Shown here: piece by piece, positions 26,606 to 35,036 of the stretch
Layout: each line of letters opens with the position of its first letter
Numbering within the stretch: position 1 is the first letter of the stretch
NCBI RefSeq assembly: GCF_001636055.1
Contig: NZ_CP011789.1
Coordinates: forward strand, 248,001 to 312,000
DNA: 64,000 nt
Source of the DNA: Pseudomonas putida
GTDB taxonomy: Bacteria > Pseudomonadota > Gammaproteobacteria > Pseudomonadales > Pseudomonadaceae
Direction of reading: 5' to 3'
Program-made: the position numbers and the translations under genes
Notes under the pieces: model-generated
Databases searched by the model: none
Told to the model about the DNA's origin: nothing
The model's input: the letters and a program-made list of their open reading frames with translations, nothing else

Positions 26606-27181
26606 ATGGGACCTGTCTTCGCTCGCTCTTCTCCTCCCCTGACGAACGAAGATCAGGACCACATCGAGATGCTCTGGGGCCAGCATCAGATATCCCTGAA
26701 CTACCCGGTGACAAGGCTCAGCCTGCGCGAATATATCGTCAGCCCACCTTCCTCCAGCGACAGCAGCTATGCCGTCGTCGCCTTCCAGCGCTCCCCCGAG
26801 CACCTGGAGGAACAGCTGGAGCGCGCCATCAGCGAACTAGCGGGCCCTTCGAGCGGCATGAACACCTTGCAGCGCCTGCAACAGCAGATCGATGCCGTTG
26901 ACACGTTGTTGGTCAACTATCAGCGCGACCTGCAGGCTTGCCTCTTCTCCACGGTTGCTGTCACGCATGAGCGGGCCCATCGCCTCGAACGAGCCTGCCG
27001 CGAGCTGTCCAGCCGCCGAGCAAAGCTCAAGCAGCTGCAAACCCGCACCTGGGAGCGCAACCGCCGACAGGAACAGCTCGAACGACAGATCAGCCAGGTC
27101 GAAGAGATGCTCGGCCGGCTGATCGCCAACCGTCGCACCCTTGCCAGGGAAGCCATGCGCGACGCGGAGATTTTCCGGTAG
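26606..27181 (+). CDS. Conserved-type hypothetical coiled-coil protein
   Basis: 191 residues, not recognised. TAAGGAAA precedes the ATG. From about residue 65 onward nearly the whole protein is predicted helical with heptad-like Leu/Ile spacing and many Arg, Gln and Glu (LQRLQQQIDAVDTLL, ERQISQVEEMLGRLIANRR). It has no signal peptide, membrane span or enzyme motif. Codon use matches the neighbours. It may be a structural or scaffold protein. Confidence 0.55.
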   Translation: MGPVFARSSPPLTNEDQDHIEMLWGQHQISLNYPVTRLSLREYIVSPPSSSDSSYAVVAFQRSPEHLEEQLERAISELAGPSSGMNTLQRLQQQIDAVDTLLVNYQRDLQACLFSTVAVTHERAHRLERACRELSSRRAKLKQLQTRTWERNRRQEQLERQISQVEEMLGRLIANRRTLAREAMRDAEIFR

Positions 27182-27201
27182 GCCTGACCTCAGGCTCGAG
27201 A

Positions 27202-27231
27202 TTGACGATCACCGGCTCGAGCAAGCTATTC
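27202..27231 (+). promoter_or_regulatory. Candidate sigma-70 promoter for the acylase gene
   Basis: TTGACG (27202-27207), an 18-bp spacer and CTATTC (27226-27231), about 50 bp upstream of the start. Two GGCTCGAG copies lie at 27193-27200 and 27214-27221. Confidence 0.4.
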
Positions 27232-27281
27232 TCAGTGCGCTTTCAGCTCATCGCCGCCTCCCCAATGGCATAAGGAATTCT

Positions 27282-29648
27282 ATGAAGCGCAGCCTGACTC
27301 TGCTTGCCGTCGTCGTGGCCATGGCCGCCGCCGGCGCGTACTGGTACGTGCACGGCAAACTGCCGCAGCGCGAAGGCGAAGTGGCTATCACCGGCTTGAG
27401 CGCACCGGTCAGCGTGCGCTATGACGAACGCGGAGTGCCGCATCTGCAGGCGCAGAACGAGCCCGATCTATACCGTGCCCTGGGCTATGTGCACGCCCAG
27501 GACCGGCTGTTCCAGATGGAGTTGGTAAGGCGCCTGGCCCGCGGTGAGCTCGCCGAAGTGCTGGGCAGCAAGCTGGTGCCCACCGACACCCTGTTTCGCA
27601 GCCTGCGCATCCGCGAGCAGGCGGCGCGGATGGTCGAACGCCTGGATCACCAGTCACCGTCATGGATAGCATTGCAAGCCTACCTGGACGGCGTGAACAG
27701 CTGGCAGGCCAACCATCCCAAGCCGGTGGAGTTCGACGTCCTCGGCATCCCTGAACGGCCCTTCACTGCCGAAGATACCCTGAGCATCGCCGGCTACCTG
27801 GCCTACAGCTTTGCCGCAGCCTTCCGCACCGAGCCTGCGCTGACCTACATTCGTGACCAGCTCGGCCCCGAGTATCTGAAGATCTTCGACCTCGACTGGC
27901 AGCCTGATGGCGCTCTGCGCCCGGCCCTTGCTACCAGTGACTGGCGTACCCTCGAAGGCCTGGCCCAGCTCAGCCAACAGGCGCTCGGCGATGCCGGCAT
28001 CCCGCAGTTCGAAGGCAGCAACGCCTGGGCCGTCGCGGGCAGCCATACCCGCAGTGGTAGCCCCCTGCTGGCGGGCGACCCGCATATCGGCTTCGCGGTA
28101 CCGGCGGTGTGGTACGAGGCCGAGCTATCGGCCCCGGGCTTCAACCTCTACGGCTATTTCCAGGCGCTGAACCCCTTCGCCCTGCTCGGTCACAATCGTG
28201 ATTTCGGCTGGAGCCTGACCATGTTCCAGAACGACGACGTCGACCTGATCGCCGAGAAGACCAATCCCGCCGACGCCAACCAGGTCATGGTCGATGGCCA
28301 GTGGCGTGCGCTGGAGACGACCGAGCAACAGATCGCGGTCAAGGGCGAAGCGCCGGTGACCATCAACCTGCGCCGTTCGCCCCATGGGCCGATCGTCAAC
28401 GATGTACTCGGCGAAACCGCAGGGCAAACCCCCATCGCCATGTGGTGGGCGTTCCTGGAAACCGAAAACCCTATTCTCGACGCCTTCTACCAGGTCAACC
28501 GCGCCGACACCCTGGGCAAGATGCGCGAGGCCGCGGCGAAGATCCAGGCACCGGGGCTGAACCTGGTCTGGGCCAACGCTCGCGGTGACATCGGCTGGTG
28601 GGCCTCGGCGCAGTTACCCATTCGTCCGGACGGGGTCAACCCGGCGTTCATTCTCGACGGCAGCACCCACCAGGCCGACAAGCTCGGCTTCTACCCCTTC
28701 AGCGCCAATCCCCAGCAGGAGAACCCGCCCAGCGGCTACATTGTCTCGGCCAACTACCAGCCCCCGGCCGCCATCCCGATTCCCGGCTATTACAACCTGC
28801 CCGACCGTGGCCGCCAGCTGGATCGTCGACTGGCCGACCCGCAGGTCAAATGGGATGTGCAGAACAGCCAGGCGCTGCAGCTGGACACCAGCACCGACTA
28901 TGGCCCTCGTACCTTGGCGCCGCTGCTGAATACCCTGCGTGCGATCGCCGAGGGTGACGAGCAGAAGGAGCTGGTCGAACAACTGGCCGCATGGCGCGGC
29001 GACTACCCGCTGGATTCGACCAGCGCCACGCTGTTCAACCAGTTCCTCTACGAACTGGCGTTCGCCGCCCTGCATGACGAGCTGGGCGACACCTGGTTCC
29101 AGGTGCTGATCAGCACACGCGCCATCGACGCCGCGCTACCGCGCCTGGCGGCCGACGCCGACTCACCCTGGTGGAACCTGCGCGGCGGCCACGACCGCAC
29201 CGACCGCACCGCCATCGTCCGTCAGGCCTGGCAACGCAGCCTGGCGCATCTGCGCGAGCTGTACGGCAACGACCCGGCGGACTGGCAATGGGGCAAAGCC
29301 CACACCCTCACCCACAACCACCCGCTGGGCCAGCAGAAACCGTTGAACCTGCTGTTCAATGTCGGCCCCTTCGCCGCACCGGGCACCCACGAGGTGCCGA
29401 ACAACCTGTCGGCGAAGATCGGCACAGCGCCCTGGCCGGTGAACTACGGGCCTTCGACCCGACGCCTGATCGACTTCGCCGATGCCGGGCAAGCGCTGAC
29501 CATCAACCCTGTAGGCCAGAGTGGCGTACCGTTCGACCGGCACTACTCGGACCAGGCCGAGGATTATGTACAGGGGCGGTATCACAAGGCGCAGATGGGG
29601 GTGATTCCGGCGCGCAGCACCTTGCGCTTGGTGCCGCAGGGGCAGTGA
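27282..29648 (+). CDS. Penicillin acylase-family Ntn hydrolase
   Basis: 788 residues from the ATG at 27282 (AAGGA upstream). An N-terminal signal/anchor (about 5-22) is followed by an alpha chain, a spacer, and a beta chain that begins at the invariant Ser246 in FEGSNAWAVAGSHT. Autocleavage at Gly245-Ser246 is expected to release the catalytic N-terminal Ser. GDPHIGFAVPAVWYE and LLGHNRDFGWSLT follow as in the family. Members cleave amide bonds in penicillin, acyl-homoserine lactones or peptides. No quorum-sensing genes are nearby, so the substrate is open. Periplasmic. Confidence 0.9.
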   Translation: MKRSLTLLAVVVAMAAAGAYWYVHGKLPQREGEVAITGLSAPVSVRYDERGVPHLQAQNEPDLYRALGYVHAQDRLFQMELVRRLARGELAEVLGSKLVPTDTLFRSLRIREQAARMVERLDHQSPSWIALQAYLDGVNSWQANHPKPVEFDVLGIPERPFTAEDTLSIAGYLAYSFAAAFRTEPALTYIRDQLGPEYLKIFDLDWQPDGALRPALATSDWRTLEGLAQLSQQALGDAGIPQFEGSNAWAVAGSHTRSGSPLLAGDPHIGFAVPAVWYEAELSAPGFNLYGYFQALNPFALLGHNRDFGWSLTMFQNDDVDLIAEKTNPADANQVMVDGQWRALETTEQQIAVKGEAPVTINLRRSPHGPIVNDVLGETAGQTPIAMWWAFLETENPILDAFYQVNRADTLGKMREAAAKIQAPGLNLVWANARGDIGWWASAQLPIRPDGVNPAFILDGSTHQADKLGFYPFSANPQQENPPSGYIVSANYQPPAAIPIPGYYNLPDRGRQLDRRLADPQVKWDVQNSQALQLDTSTDYGPRTLAPLLNTLRAIAEGDEQKELVEQLAAWRGDYPLDSTSATLFNQFLYELAFAALHDELGDTWFQVLISTRAIDAALPRLAADADSPWWNLRGGHDRTDRTAIVRQAWQRSLAHLRELYGNDPADWQWGKAHTLTHNHPLGQQKPLNLLFNVGPFAAPGTHEVPNNLSAKIGTAPWPVNYGPSTRRLIDFADAGQALTINPVGQSGVPFDRHYSDQAEDYVQGRYHKAQMGVIPARSTLRLVPQGQ

Positions 29649-29810
29649 GCACTGCACATCGGCGGTGCACGTCTGCGCGAGCGGCGATTCGGCGCGCCGA
29701 CGTGCCCGCGAGAAGATCACCACAGGCGCAGCCCGAACATGACCGGTTTCACAACGTTTCACACTGCGAACAGGTAACCTGAGCGCCCCTTTTTTCCAAG
29801 AGCCTTCCTC

Positions 29811-30629
29811 ATGCAAAAGCACTTCATCGAAATCGACGGCGCCCGCATGAGCTACGTCGACCAGGGCCAGGGCTTCCCGGTGCTGCTGGGCCATAGCTAT
29901 CTGTGGTCTGCCGCGATGTGGCAACCGCAGATCGATGCGCTGTCGAAACACTTCCGCGTGCTGGTGCCCGAGCTCTGGGGCCATGGCGACTCCGAGGCAC
30001 CACCAGCCACCACCACCGACATGAGCGCGCTGGCACGCCAGCACCTGGCGTTTCTCGACGCACTGGGCATCGACAAATGCCATCTGGTCGGCCTGTCGGT
30101 CGGCGGCATGTGGGGTGCTGAGCTGGCGATCGAGCACCCGGAACGGGTTGACCGCATCGTGCTGATGGATACCTACCTCGGCGCCGAACCTGAAGCAACG
30201 CGCCTGAAGTACTTCGGCCTGCTGGATGCTGCCAGCGGCGCAGGGTTCTTCCCTGACCCACTGCTCGACATCGTGGTGCCGATCTTCTTCCATGCCGGCG
30301 GCCAGACGGTGCCGGAGGTTCGCGAGCAGTTCCGCGCCGACCTCAAGGCCAGCAGTGCCGAGGCCATTCGCCAGAGCCTCGACCCGATGGGGCGGGTGAT
30401 TTTCGGACGCCCTGACCTGCTGGGCCGCCTGGGCGAGTTGCCGGCAGAGCGGACCATCGTGGTCTGCGGCGACCAGGACATCCCGCGTCCGCCTGCCGAA
30501 AGCAACGAAATGGCACGGATCATCGGCTGCCTGGCAGCGCAGATTCCATTCGCAGGGCATATCTCCAGCCTGGAGAACCCGAAGGTGGTGAATGAGTTCC
30601 TGTTGAACTGGTTGCCGCGTAACCGCTGA
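29811..30629 (+). CDS. Alpha/beta hydrolase
   Basis: 272 residues of the 3-oxoadipate-enol-lactonase/haloperoxidase-like group. Nucleophile Ser96 in GLSVGG, acid in VCGDQDIPRP, His in PFAGHISSLENP. The oxyanion motif reads LLGHSY rather than the common HGxPG. No signal peptide. Monocistronic: the preceding gap (29649-29810) contains a degenerate REP and a pyrimidine-rich leader. Confidence 0.8.
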   Translation: MQKHFIEIDGARMSYVDQGQGFPVLLGHSYLWSAAMWQPQIDALSKHFRVLVPELWGHGDSEAPPATTTDMSALARQHLAFLDALGIDKCHLVGLSVGGMWGAELAIEHPERVDRIVLMDTYLGAEPEATRLKYFGLLDAASGAGFFPDPLLDIVVPIFFHAGGQTVPEVREQFRADLKASSAEAIRQSLDPMGRVIFGRPDLLGRLGELPAERTIVVCGDQDIPRPPAESNEMARIIGCLAAQIPFAGHISSLENPKVVNEFLLNWLPRNR

Positions 30630-30635
30630 TATCGC

Positions 30636-30656
30636 CGGGGCTGCAGTGCAGCCCCG
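30636..30656. terminator. GC hairpin between convergent genes
   Basis: Arms CGGGGCTGCA / TGCAGCCCCG nearly abut (1-base separation, so the real loop would open a few pairs). No T-run, so it is a weak terminator candidate. Confidence 0.45.
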
Positions 30657-30671
30657 CGATTGGGCCTTAAC

Positions 30672-31550
30672 TCACCCCTGCCACTTGCCGCCTTCGACGA
30701 TCACGCTCTCAGGCTTGGTGTCATCGCTCAGCTCCTTGCGCACGTACTGGTCATACAGCTTGAGCAGGAATTTCTCCTCACCCAGTTTGGCCAGCTCGGC
30801 ATTGACCCAGTCACGCAGCTCGGTGTTGCCCTTCTTCACCGCCGGGGCGATCGGAGCTTCGTCGCCCAGCAATTCTGGCAACACGCGGTAGCCTGGGTTC
30901 TGCTTGGCCCAGCTGAACAGGATCAGATTGTCCTGGGCATAGGCATCGCCACGACCATTGGCCAGGGCCTGCAGCGATTCGCTGTTCTTCTCGAACTTGA
31001 GCAGCTTCCAATCCGGGTGGTTCTTGGTCAGCCAGATATCGGCGGTGGTGCCGGTGGTGACGATGATGGTCTTGTCGGCCAGGTCATCGAGGGCTTTCAC
31101 CGGGCTGCCATCGGCCACGATGGCCTGCACCGCCACGCGCAGGTTGGGGTTGGTGAAATCGACCGCTTCCTTGCGCTCCGGGGTGACGGTCATGTTGGCG
31201 AGGATCAGGTCGACCTTGTCGCTCTGCAGGAACGGAATGCGGCTGGCCGGTTCCACGGCCACGAACTCGACCTTGTTCTCGTCGCCGAGCAGGTCCTTGG
31301 CGAAGCGACGACCGATATCGGTGTCGAAGCCCACGTAGCGACCGCTCTCGTCGACGAAGCCGAACGGCGGCTTGTCGGTGAAGACGCCGACGATCAGCTT
31401 ATCGCGGGCCTTGATGGTTTCCAGGTAGCTGGTGGACGGTGCAGACGTCGCCGCAGCCGACTTGCCCGGCTCCGCGGGTTTGTCGCAACCGGCCAGCAAG
31501 GCCAGGCCGAACAGCGGCGCCAGCAGTTTGGTGAAGTGGGCAGTTTTCAT
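30672..31550 (-). CDS. Amino-acid-type solute-binding lipoprotein (SBP_bac_3)
   Basis: 292 residues. Signal peptide with lipobox LLAGC (Cys22), so it is membrane-tethered in the periplasm. Full two-lobe fold: KLIVGVFTDKPPFGF, YVGFDTDIGRRFAKDLLG, ILANMTVTPERKEAVDF and the lobe-2 DKTIIVTTGTTAD. Its start overlaps the ATPase stop (ATGA), and it is the last gene of a four-gene importer operon. The mature protein contains one Met and only the lipidated Cys, in line with expression under sulfur limitation. The ligand may be a sulfur-containing amino acid such as cystine or a sulfonate, which is inference. Confidence 0.87.
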   Translation of the reverse strand: MKTAHFTKLLAPLFGLALLAGCDKPAEPGKSAAATSAPSTSYLETIKARDKLIVGVFTDKPPFGFVDESGRYVGFDTDIGRRFAKDLLGDENKVEFVAVEPASRIPFLQSDKVDLILANMTVTPERKEAVDFTNPNLRVAVQAIVADGSPVKALDDLADKTIIVTTGTTADIWLTKNHPDWKLLKFEKNSESLQALANGRGDAYAQDNLILFSWAKQNPGYRVLPELLGDEAPIAPAVKKGNTELRDWVNAELAKLGEEKFLLKLYDQYVRKELSDDTKPESVIVEGGKWQG

Positions 31551-32320
31551 GACAGTTCCTTGTGTAGTGTCTTCGGCAGGCTTTCGACGAAGGAGAATTT
31601 GTCCAGGAACTGCTGCGCGCGTGCGGTCCGCGGTTGGCTGAAGAAGCTCTCGGGGTCGCTCTGTTCAAGGATCCTGCCGGCCTCCATGAACACGATACGG
31701 TCGGCCACCGCACGGGCGAAGGCCATTTCGTGGGTGACGATGAGCAGGGTCATGCCGTCCCGGGCCAGGCCCTGGATCACCTGCAGCACCTCCTTGACCA
31801 TCTCTGGGTCCAGGGCTGCGGTGACCTCGTCGAACAGCATCACCTGCGGGTTCATGCACAGCGAACGAACGATGGCGATGCGCTGCTGCTGGCCACCCGA
31901 CAACTGCCGGGGGAAGGCGTCCCGCTTGTCCAGCAACCCCACCCGCGCCAGCAACGCCTCGGCCTGCGCCTGGGCTTCGGCGCGCTCGCGCTTCTGCACC
32001 TTGAGCGGGCCGAGCAGCAGGTTGTCGATCACGCTCATGTGGCCGAACAGGTGATAGCTCTGGAACACCATGCCCACCCGTTGGCGGACCTGGCGCCAGT
32101 CGGTGCCGGAGCCAAGCAGTTCCTGGCCATCGAGGCGCAGGCTACCGCCATGGGCCTCCTCCAGACCGTTCAGGCAACGCAGCAAGGTGCTCTTGCCGCA
32201 GCCACTGGGGCCGAGAATCACCACCACTTCACCGGCCTGAACCTGCAGGTCGACATCCTTGAGCACCTGGTGCTCGCCGAAGAACTTGTTGAAACCCTGG
32301 AATTCGATCAATGCGCTCAT
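31547..32320 (-). CDS. Amino-acid ABC transporter ATP-binding protein
   Basis: 257 residues from the ATG at 32320, which overlaps the preceding permease stop. The longer frame to 32881 reads through the permease gene and is not real. Walker A GPSGCGKST, signature LSGGQQQR, Walker B MLFDEVTAALD and switch THEMAFA are intact. It belongs to the polar amino-acid (PAAT) class. Powers the two permeases encoded upstream. Confidence 0.93.
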   Translation of the reverse strand: MSALIEFQGFNKFFGEHQVLKDVDLQVQAGEVVVILGPSGCGKSTLLRCLNGLEEAHGGSLRLDGQELLGSGTDWRQVRQRVGMVFQSYHLFGHMSVIDNLLLGPLKVQKRERAEAQAQAEALLARVGLLDKRDAFPRQLSGGQQQRIAIVRSLCMNPQVMLFDEVTAALDPEMVKEVLQVIQGLARDGMTLLIVTHEMAFARAVADRIVFMEAGRILEQSDPESFFSQPRTARAQQFLDKFSFVESLPKTLHKELS

Positions 32321-32976
32321 GAGTGGGCCCAGCGGCGTTCCAGCGCGCGCGAGGCGGCGGAAAGCGGGTAGCAGATGAAAAAGAAGAACAGGAACAGCAC
32401 GCCGTAGATCAGCACCGACTCGTAGGTGCGCTCGATGATCTGCTGGCCGGCCTTGATGACGTCGACGACGCCGATCAGCACGGCAAGCGAGCTGGTCTTG
32501 ACGATCCGTGTGTAGATATTGATGGTGGGTGGCGTCATGCGCTTGAGCGCCTGCGGCAACAGCACGTGCCCATACAACTGCAGGCCCGAAAGACCGATCG
32601 ACAGCCCCGCCTCGCGCTGGCCGCGCGGCAGCGAAGCCAGCGCCCCGCGTACCACCTCGCCAACCTCGCTGGCGCCCCACAGCCCCAGCACCAGCACCGC
32701 GCACCAGAAGCTGGGAATGCTCAGCGAAAAGAAGATCGGTAACCCGAAGAACACCAGGTACAGCCAGACCAGCACCGGTATTGCACGAAACAGCTCCAGG
32801 TAGACCTGCAAGGCGATGTTCACCGCACGCTTGCCCAACGTGGCCAGCACGCCATAGAGCACACCGCCCAGGGTGGCGCAAACGATGCCCAGGGCCGAGA
32901 TCGCCAGGGTCTGTCCGGCGCCCTTGGCCAGTTGCGGCAAGGACACCAGCAGCAGCTCAATTGCCGAACTGGCCAT
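32317..32976 (-). CDS. Amino-acid ABC transporter permease (second subunit)
   Basis: 219 residues with about five membrane segments. The PAAT coupling motif is visible as SEVGEVVRGALASLPRGQREAGLSIGLS, followed by LPQALKRMTPP. Overlaps the upstream permease gene by 20 bp and the ATPase by 4 bp, so translation of the whole operon is coupled. Confidence 0.92.
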   Translation of the reverse strand: MASSAIELLLVSLPQLAKGAGQTLAISALGIVCATLGGVLYGVLATLGKRAVNIALQVYLELFRAIPVLVWLYLVFFGLPIFFSLSIPSFWCAVLVLGLWGASEVGEVVRGALASLPRGQREAGLSIGLSGLQLYGHVLLPQALKRMTPPTINIYTRIVKTSSLAVLIGVVDVIKAGQQIIERTYESVLIYGVLFLFFFFICYPLSAASRALERRWAHS

Positions 32977-33622
32977 GTTGCAGCCTCCTTTCGAGGTGGC
33001 GCAGCAGGAGCGACAACGGCAGGAACAGCAGCACGCAGAGCAACGTCAGCACTGCGAGCATTTCGTAGGTCTTGTAGTACAGGGCGATGTAGTTCTTGGT
33101 GGTGTAGAGGATTTCCGGCACCGCCACCGCCGAGACCACGGTGGTTTCCTTGAGCAGGAAGATGAAGTTGGCGAACAGCGCCGGCAAGCTGAGGATGCCG
33201 GCCTGGGGCAGGATCACGTGGCGCAGCAGCTGGCCCTCGGACAAGCCGATGGAGCGCCCGGACTCCAGCTGCGCCCGTGGCACCGCTTCGACACCCGCCC
33301 GCAGCACCTCGGTGAGGTAGGCGCCGCCCATGAAGGTCATGGTGATGATCGCCGCAGCGAAGCCGGATACTTTCAAACCCAGTGTCGGCAGTGCGAAATA
33401 GACGAAGAACAACTGGATCAGCAGCGGCGTGTTGCGCGCCAGCTCCACATAGCCTTTGACCAGCCGCCACAGGTAGGGGGTACGAAACACCAGGACGGTG
33501 GCATTGAACACGGCGACCAGCAGCGAGGTGGCGATGGCGATCAGCCCGACCTGCAGGGTGACGCCAACGGCCTTGAGGAATGCGGGGAGTGTGCTAAGCA
33601 TGAAGGCAGTGTCGAAGGTCAT
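32957..33622 (-). CDS. Amino-acid ABC transporter permease (first subunit)
   Basis: 221 residues with about five membrane segments. The coupling loop GAYLTEVLRAGVEAVPRAQLESGRSIGLS is followed by ILPQAGILSLPAL. It is the first gene of the four-gene importer. The preceding promoter region is AT-rich and holds a TAAAGG inverted repeat at 33747-33780. Confidence 0.92.
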   Translation of the reverse strand: MTFDTAFMLSTLPAFLKAVGVTLQVGLIAIATSLLVAVFNATVLVFRTPYLWRLVKGYVELARNTPLLIQLFFVYFALPTLGLKVSGFAAAIITMTFMGGAYLTEVLRAGVEAVPRAQLESGRSIGLSEGQLLRHVILPQAGILSLPALFANFIFLLKETTVVSAVAVPEILYTTKNYIALYYKTYEMLAVLTLLCVLLFLPLSLLLRHLERRLQHGQFGN

Positions 33623-33746
33623 GGATAACGCCTCGGCACAGGGTCACGGAGGTACGACATGGGCAAGGTTCCGGGCTCGACGCGAGGTTGGCTCAGCGTC
33701 GTGGACGATGAAAAGGTGTGTGCGGGTAAGCACGATGGGTAGACTC

Positions 33747-33780
33747 TAAAGGCATAAAAATCTTTCTCTAAATACCTTTA
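33747..33780. promoter_or_regulatory. AT-rich inverted repeat in the importer promoter region
   Basis: TAAAGGCAT (33747-33755) and ATACCTTTA (33772-33780) form 9-bp arms with one mismatch across 16 bp, in a strikingly AT-rich stretch between the importer and the small divergent ORF. A LysR-type (CysB-like) site is suspected, not proven. Confidence 0.45.
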
Positions 33781-33907
33781 TTGCATATTGATATCACCCG
33801 ACGGGCTAACCGGAAATTTCATACATCTGCCACGGATCTTTCCTTCGAAATACCTCTCAAAAGGACTTCAGACTGATCGGCCAACCAGGCCCACACGGAC
33901 GACAACA

Positions 33908-33991
33908 ATGAACAGCCCAAGCACGCCCGTTTCGAATGAACAGCTTCAGTGGTTGCTGGCCCTGCGCAAGGCGCTTTCCGGGCAGCGTTGA
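33908..33991 (+). CDS. Candidate 27-residue small protein or small RNA
   Basis: ATG to TGA encoding a 27-residue peptide (starts MNSPSTPVSNEQL, ends KALSGQR), amphipathic in its second half. The Shine-Dalgarno is poor. A strong hairpin terminator follows 19 bp after the stop, so a short transcript probably ends there. It lies divergent from the sulfur-linked importer, sharing its AT-rich promoter region. It could be a small protein, a leader peptide or an sRNA. Otherwise nothing further is visible in 33623-34064. Confidence 0.35.
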   Translation: MNSPSTPVSNEQLQWLLALRKALSGQR

Positions 33992-34010
33992 AGGTTTCGG
34001 TTTCCAAACG

Positions 34011-34040
34011 AAAACGCCGACACAGCAGTGTCGGCGTTTT
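34011..34040. terminator. Bidirectional intrinsic terminator
   Basis: Twelve-base arms AAAACGCCGACA / TGTCGGCGTTTT around CAGCAG. T-tracts appear on both strands, serving the small transcript on + and the MetQ-like gene on -. Confidence 0.88.
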
Positions 34041-34064
34041 CATGTGAAGCACTAACCGGGCAAA

Positions 34065-34850
34065 TCAGAACGCCGGCAGCACCGCACCTTGGTACTTCTT
34101 CTCGATGAAGGCTTTCACTTCAGGGCTGGTCAGGGCCTTGGCCAGCTTCTGGATGGCTTCGCTGTCCTTGTTGTCAGGACGCGCAACCAGGAAGTTCACG
34201 TAAGGCGAGTCGCTGCCCTCGATCACCAGCGCATCCTTGGCCGGGTTCAGGCCCGCCTCCAGCGCGTAATTGGTGTTGATCATGTCCAGGTCGACCTGAT
34301 CCAGCACACGCGGCAGCATGGCCGACTCGAGCTCGCGGAACTTCAGTTTCTTCGGGTTCTCGGCGATGTCTTTCGGCGTCGCCAGGGCGTTCTTCGGATC
34401 CTTCAGGGTGATCAGGCCGGCCTTCTGCAGCAGCAGCAGGGCGCGACCACTGTTGCTGCCCTCGTTCGGAATAGCCACGGTGGCGCCTTCCTTGAGCTCC
34501 GACAGGCTCTTGACCTTCTTGGAGTAGCCACCGAACGGCTCGACGTGAACGCCGATCACGGTTTCCAGGTGGGTACCCTTGCCTTCGTTGAAGTTCTTCA
34601 GGTACGGCAGCGTCTGGAAGTAGTTGGCGTCCAAGCGCTTCTGGTCGACCTGCACGTTCGGCTGCACGTAGTCGGTGAAGACCTTGATCTGCAGGTCAAC
34701 GCCTTCCTTGGCCAGGGTCGGCTTGATCAGCTCGAGGATTTCGGCGTGTGGCACCGGCGTGGCGGCTACCACCAGTTTTTCGGCGGCGTGAGCCAGGCCG
34801 GACACCGACAGGGCAGCGGCGAGGGCAGTCGTCAGCAGGGTCTTTTTCAT
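34065..34850 (-). CDS. MetQ/NlpA-family substrate-binding protein (orphan)
   Basis: 261 residues from the ATG at 34850 (AAGGATCACC upstream; the frame to 34961 runs into the promoter). Signal peptide 1-22 ends AHA-A and has no lipobox cysteine, unlike most NlpA proteins, so it should be freely periplasmic. The mature part has the family core (VVAATPVPHAEILELIKPTL, ANYFQTLPYL and IPNEGSNSGRALLLLQKAGL). No metN or metI lies adjacent; it may serve a permease elsewhere. The mature protein contains only two Met and no Cys. The ligand is probably methionine or a related organosulfur compound. Confidence 0.85.
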   Translation of the reverse strand: MKKTLLTTALAAALSVSGLAHAAEKLVVAATPVPHAEILELIKPTLAKEGVDLQIKVFTDYVQPNVQVDQKRLDANYFQTLPYLKNFNEGKGTHLETVIGVHVEPFGGYSKKVKSLSELKEGATVAIPNEGSNSGRALLLLQKAGLITLKDPKNALATPKDIAENPKKLKFRELESAMLPRVLDQVDLDMINTNYALEAGLNPAKDALVIEGSDSPYVNFLVARPDNKDSEAIQKLAKALTSPEVKAFIEKKYQGAVLPAF

Positions 34851-35036
34851 GGTGATCCTTGTTATCAAGCTGGGGCCATCGAGGATGGCGAAGTCAGGTG
34901 CCGCACCGTCTCGACAGTGGGCGTGGAGCGGACGATACCGGGATTTTTTATGCCCTAACAATATCTTTTGATTCGCTGCTTATTCCAAAAACAAAAAGCC
35001 ATCACCCACTTTGCTTATGAGCCGTCGGCAACCGCT

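Noticed and set aside
32321..32881. N-terminal extension of the importer ATPase frame
   Set aside because: It lies entirely within the permease gene and has shadow-type composition. The ATG at 32320 overlaps the permease stop as expected for coupling.
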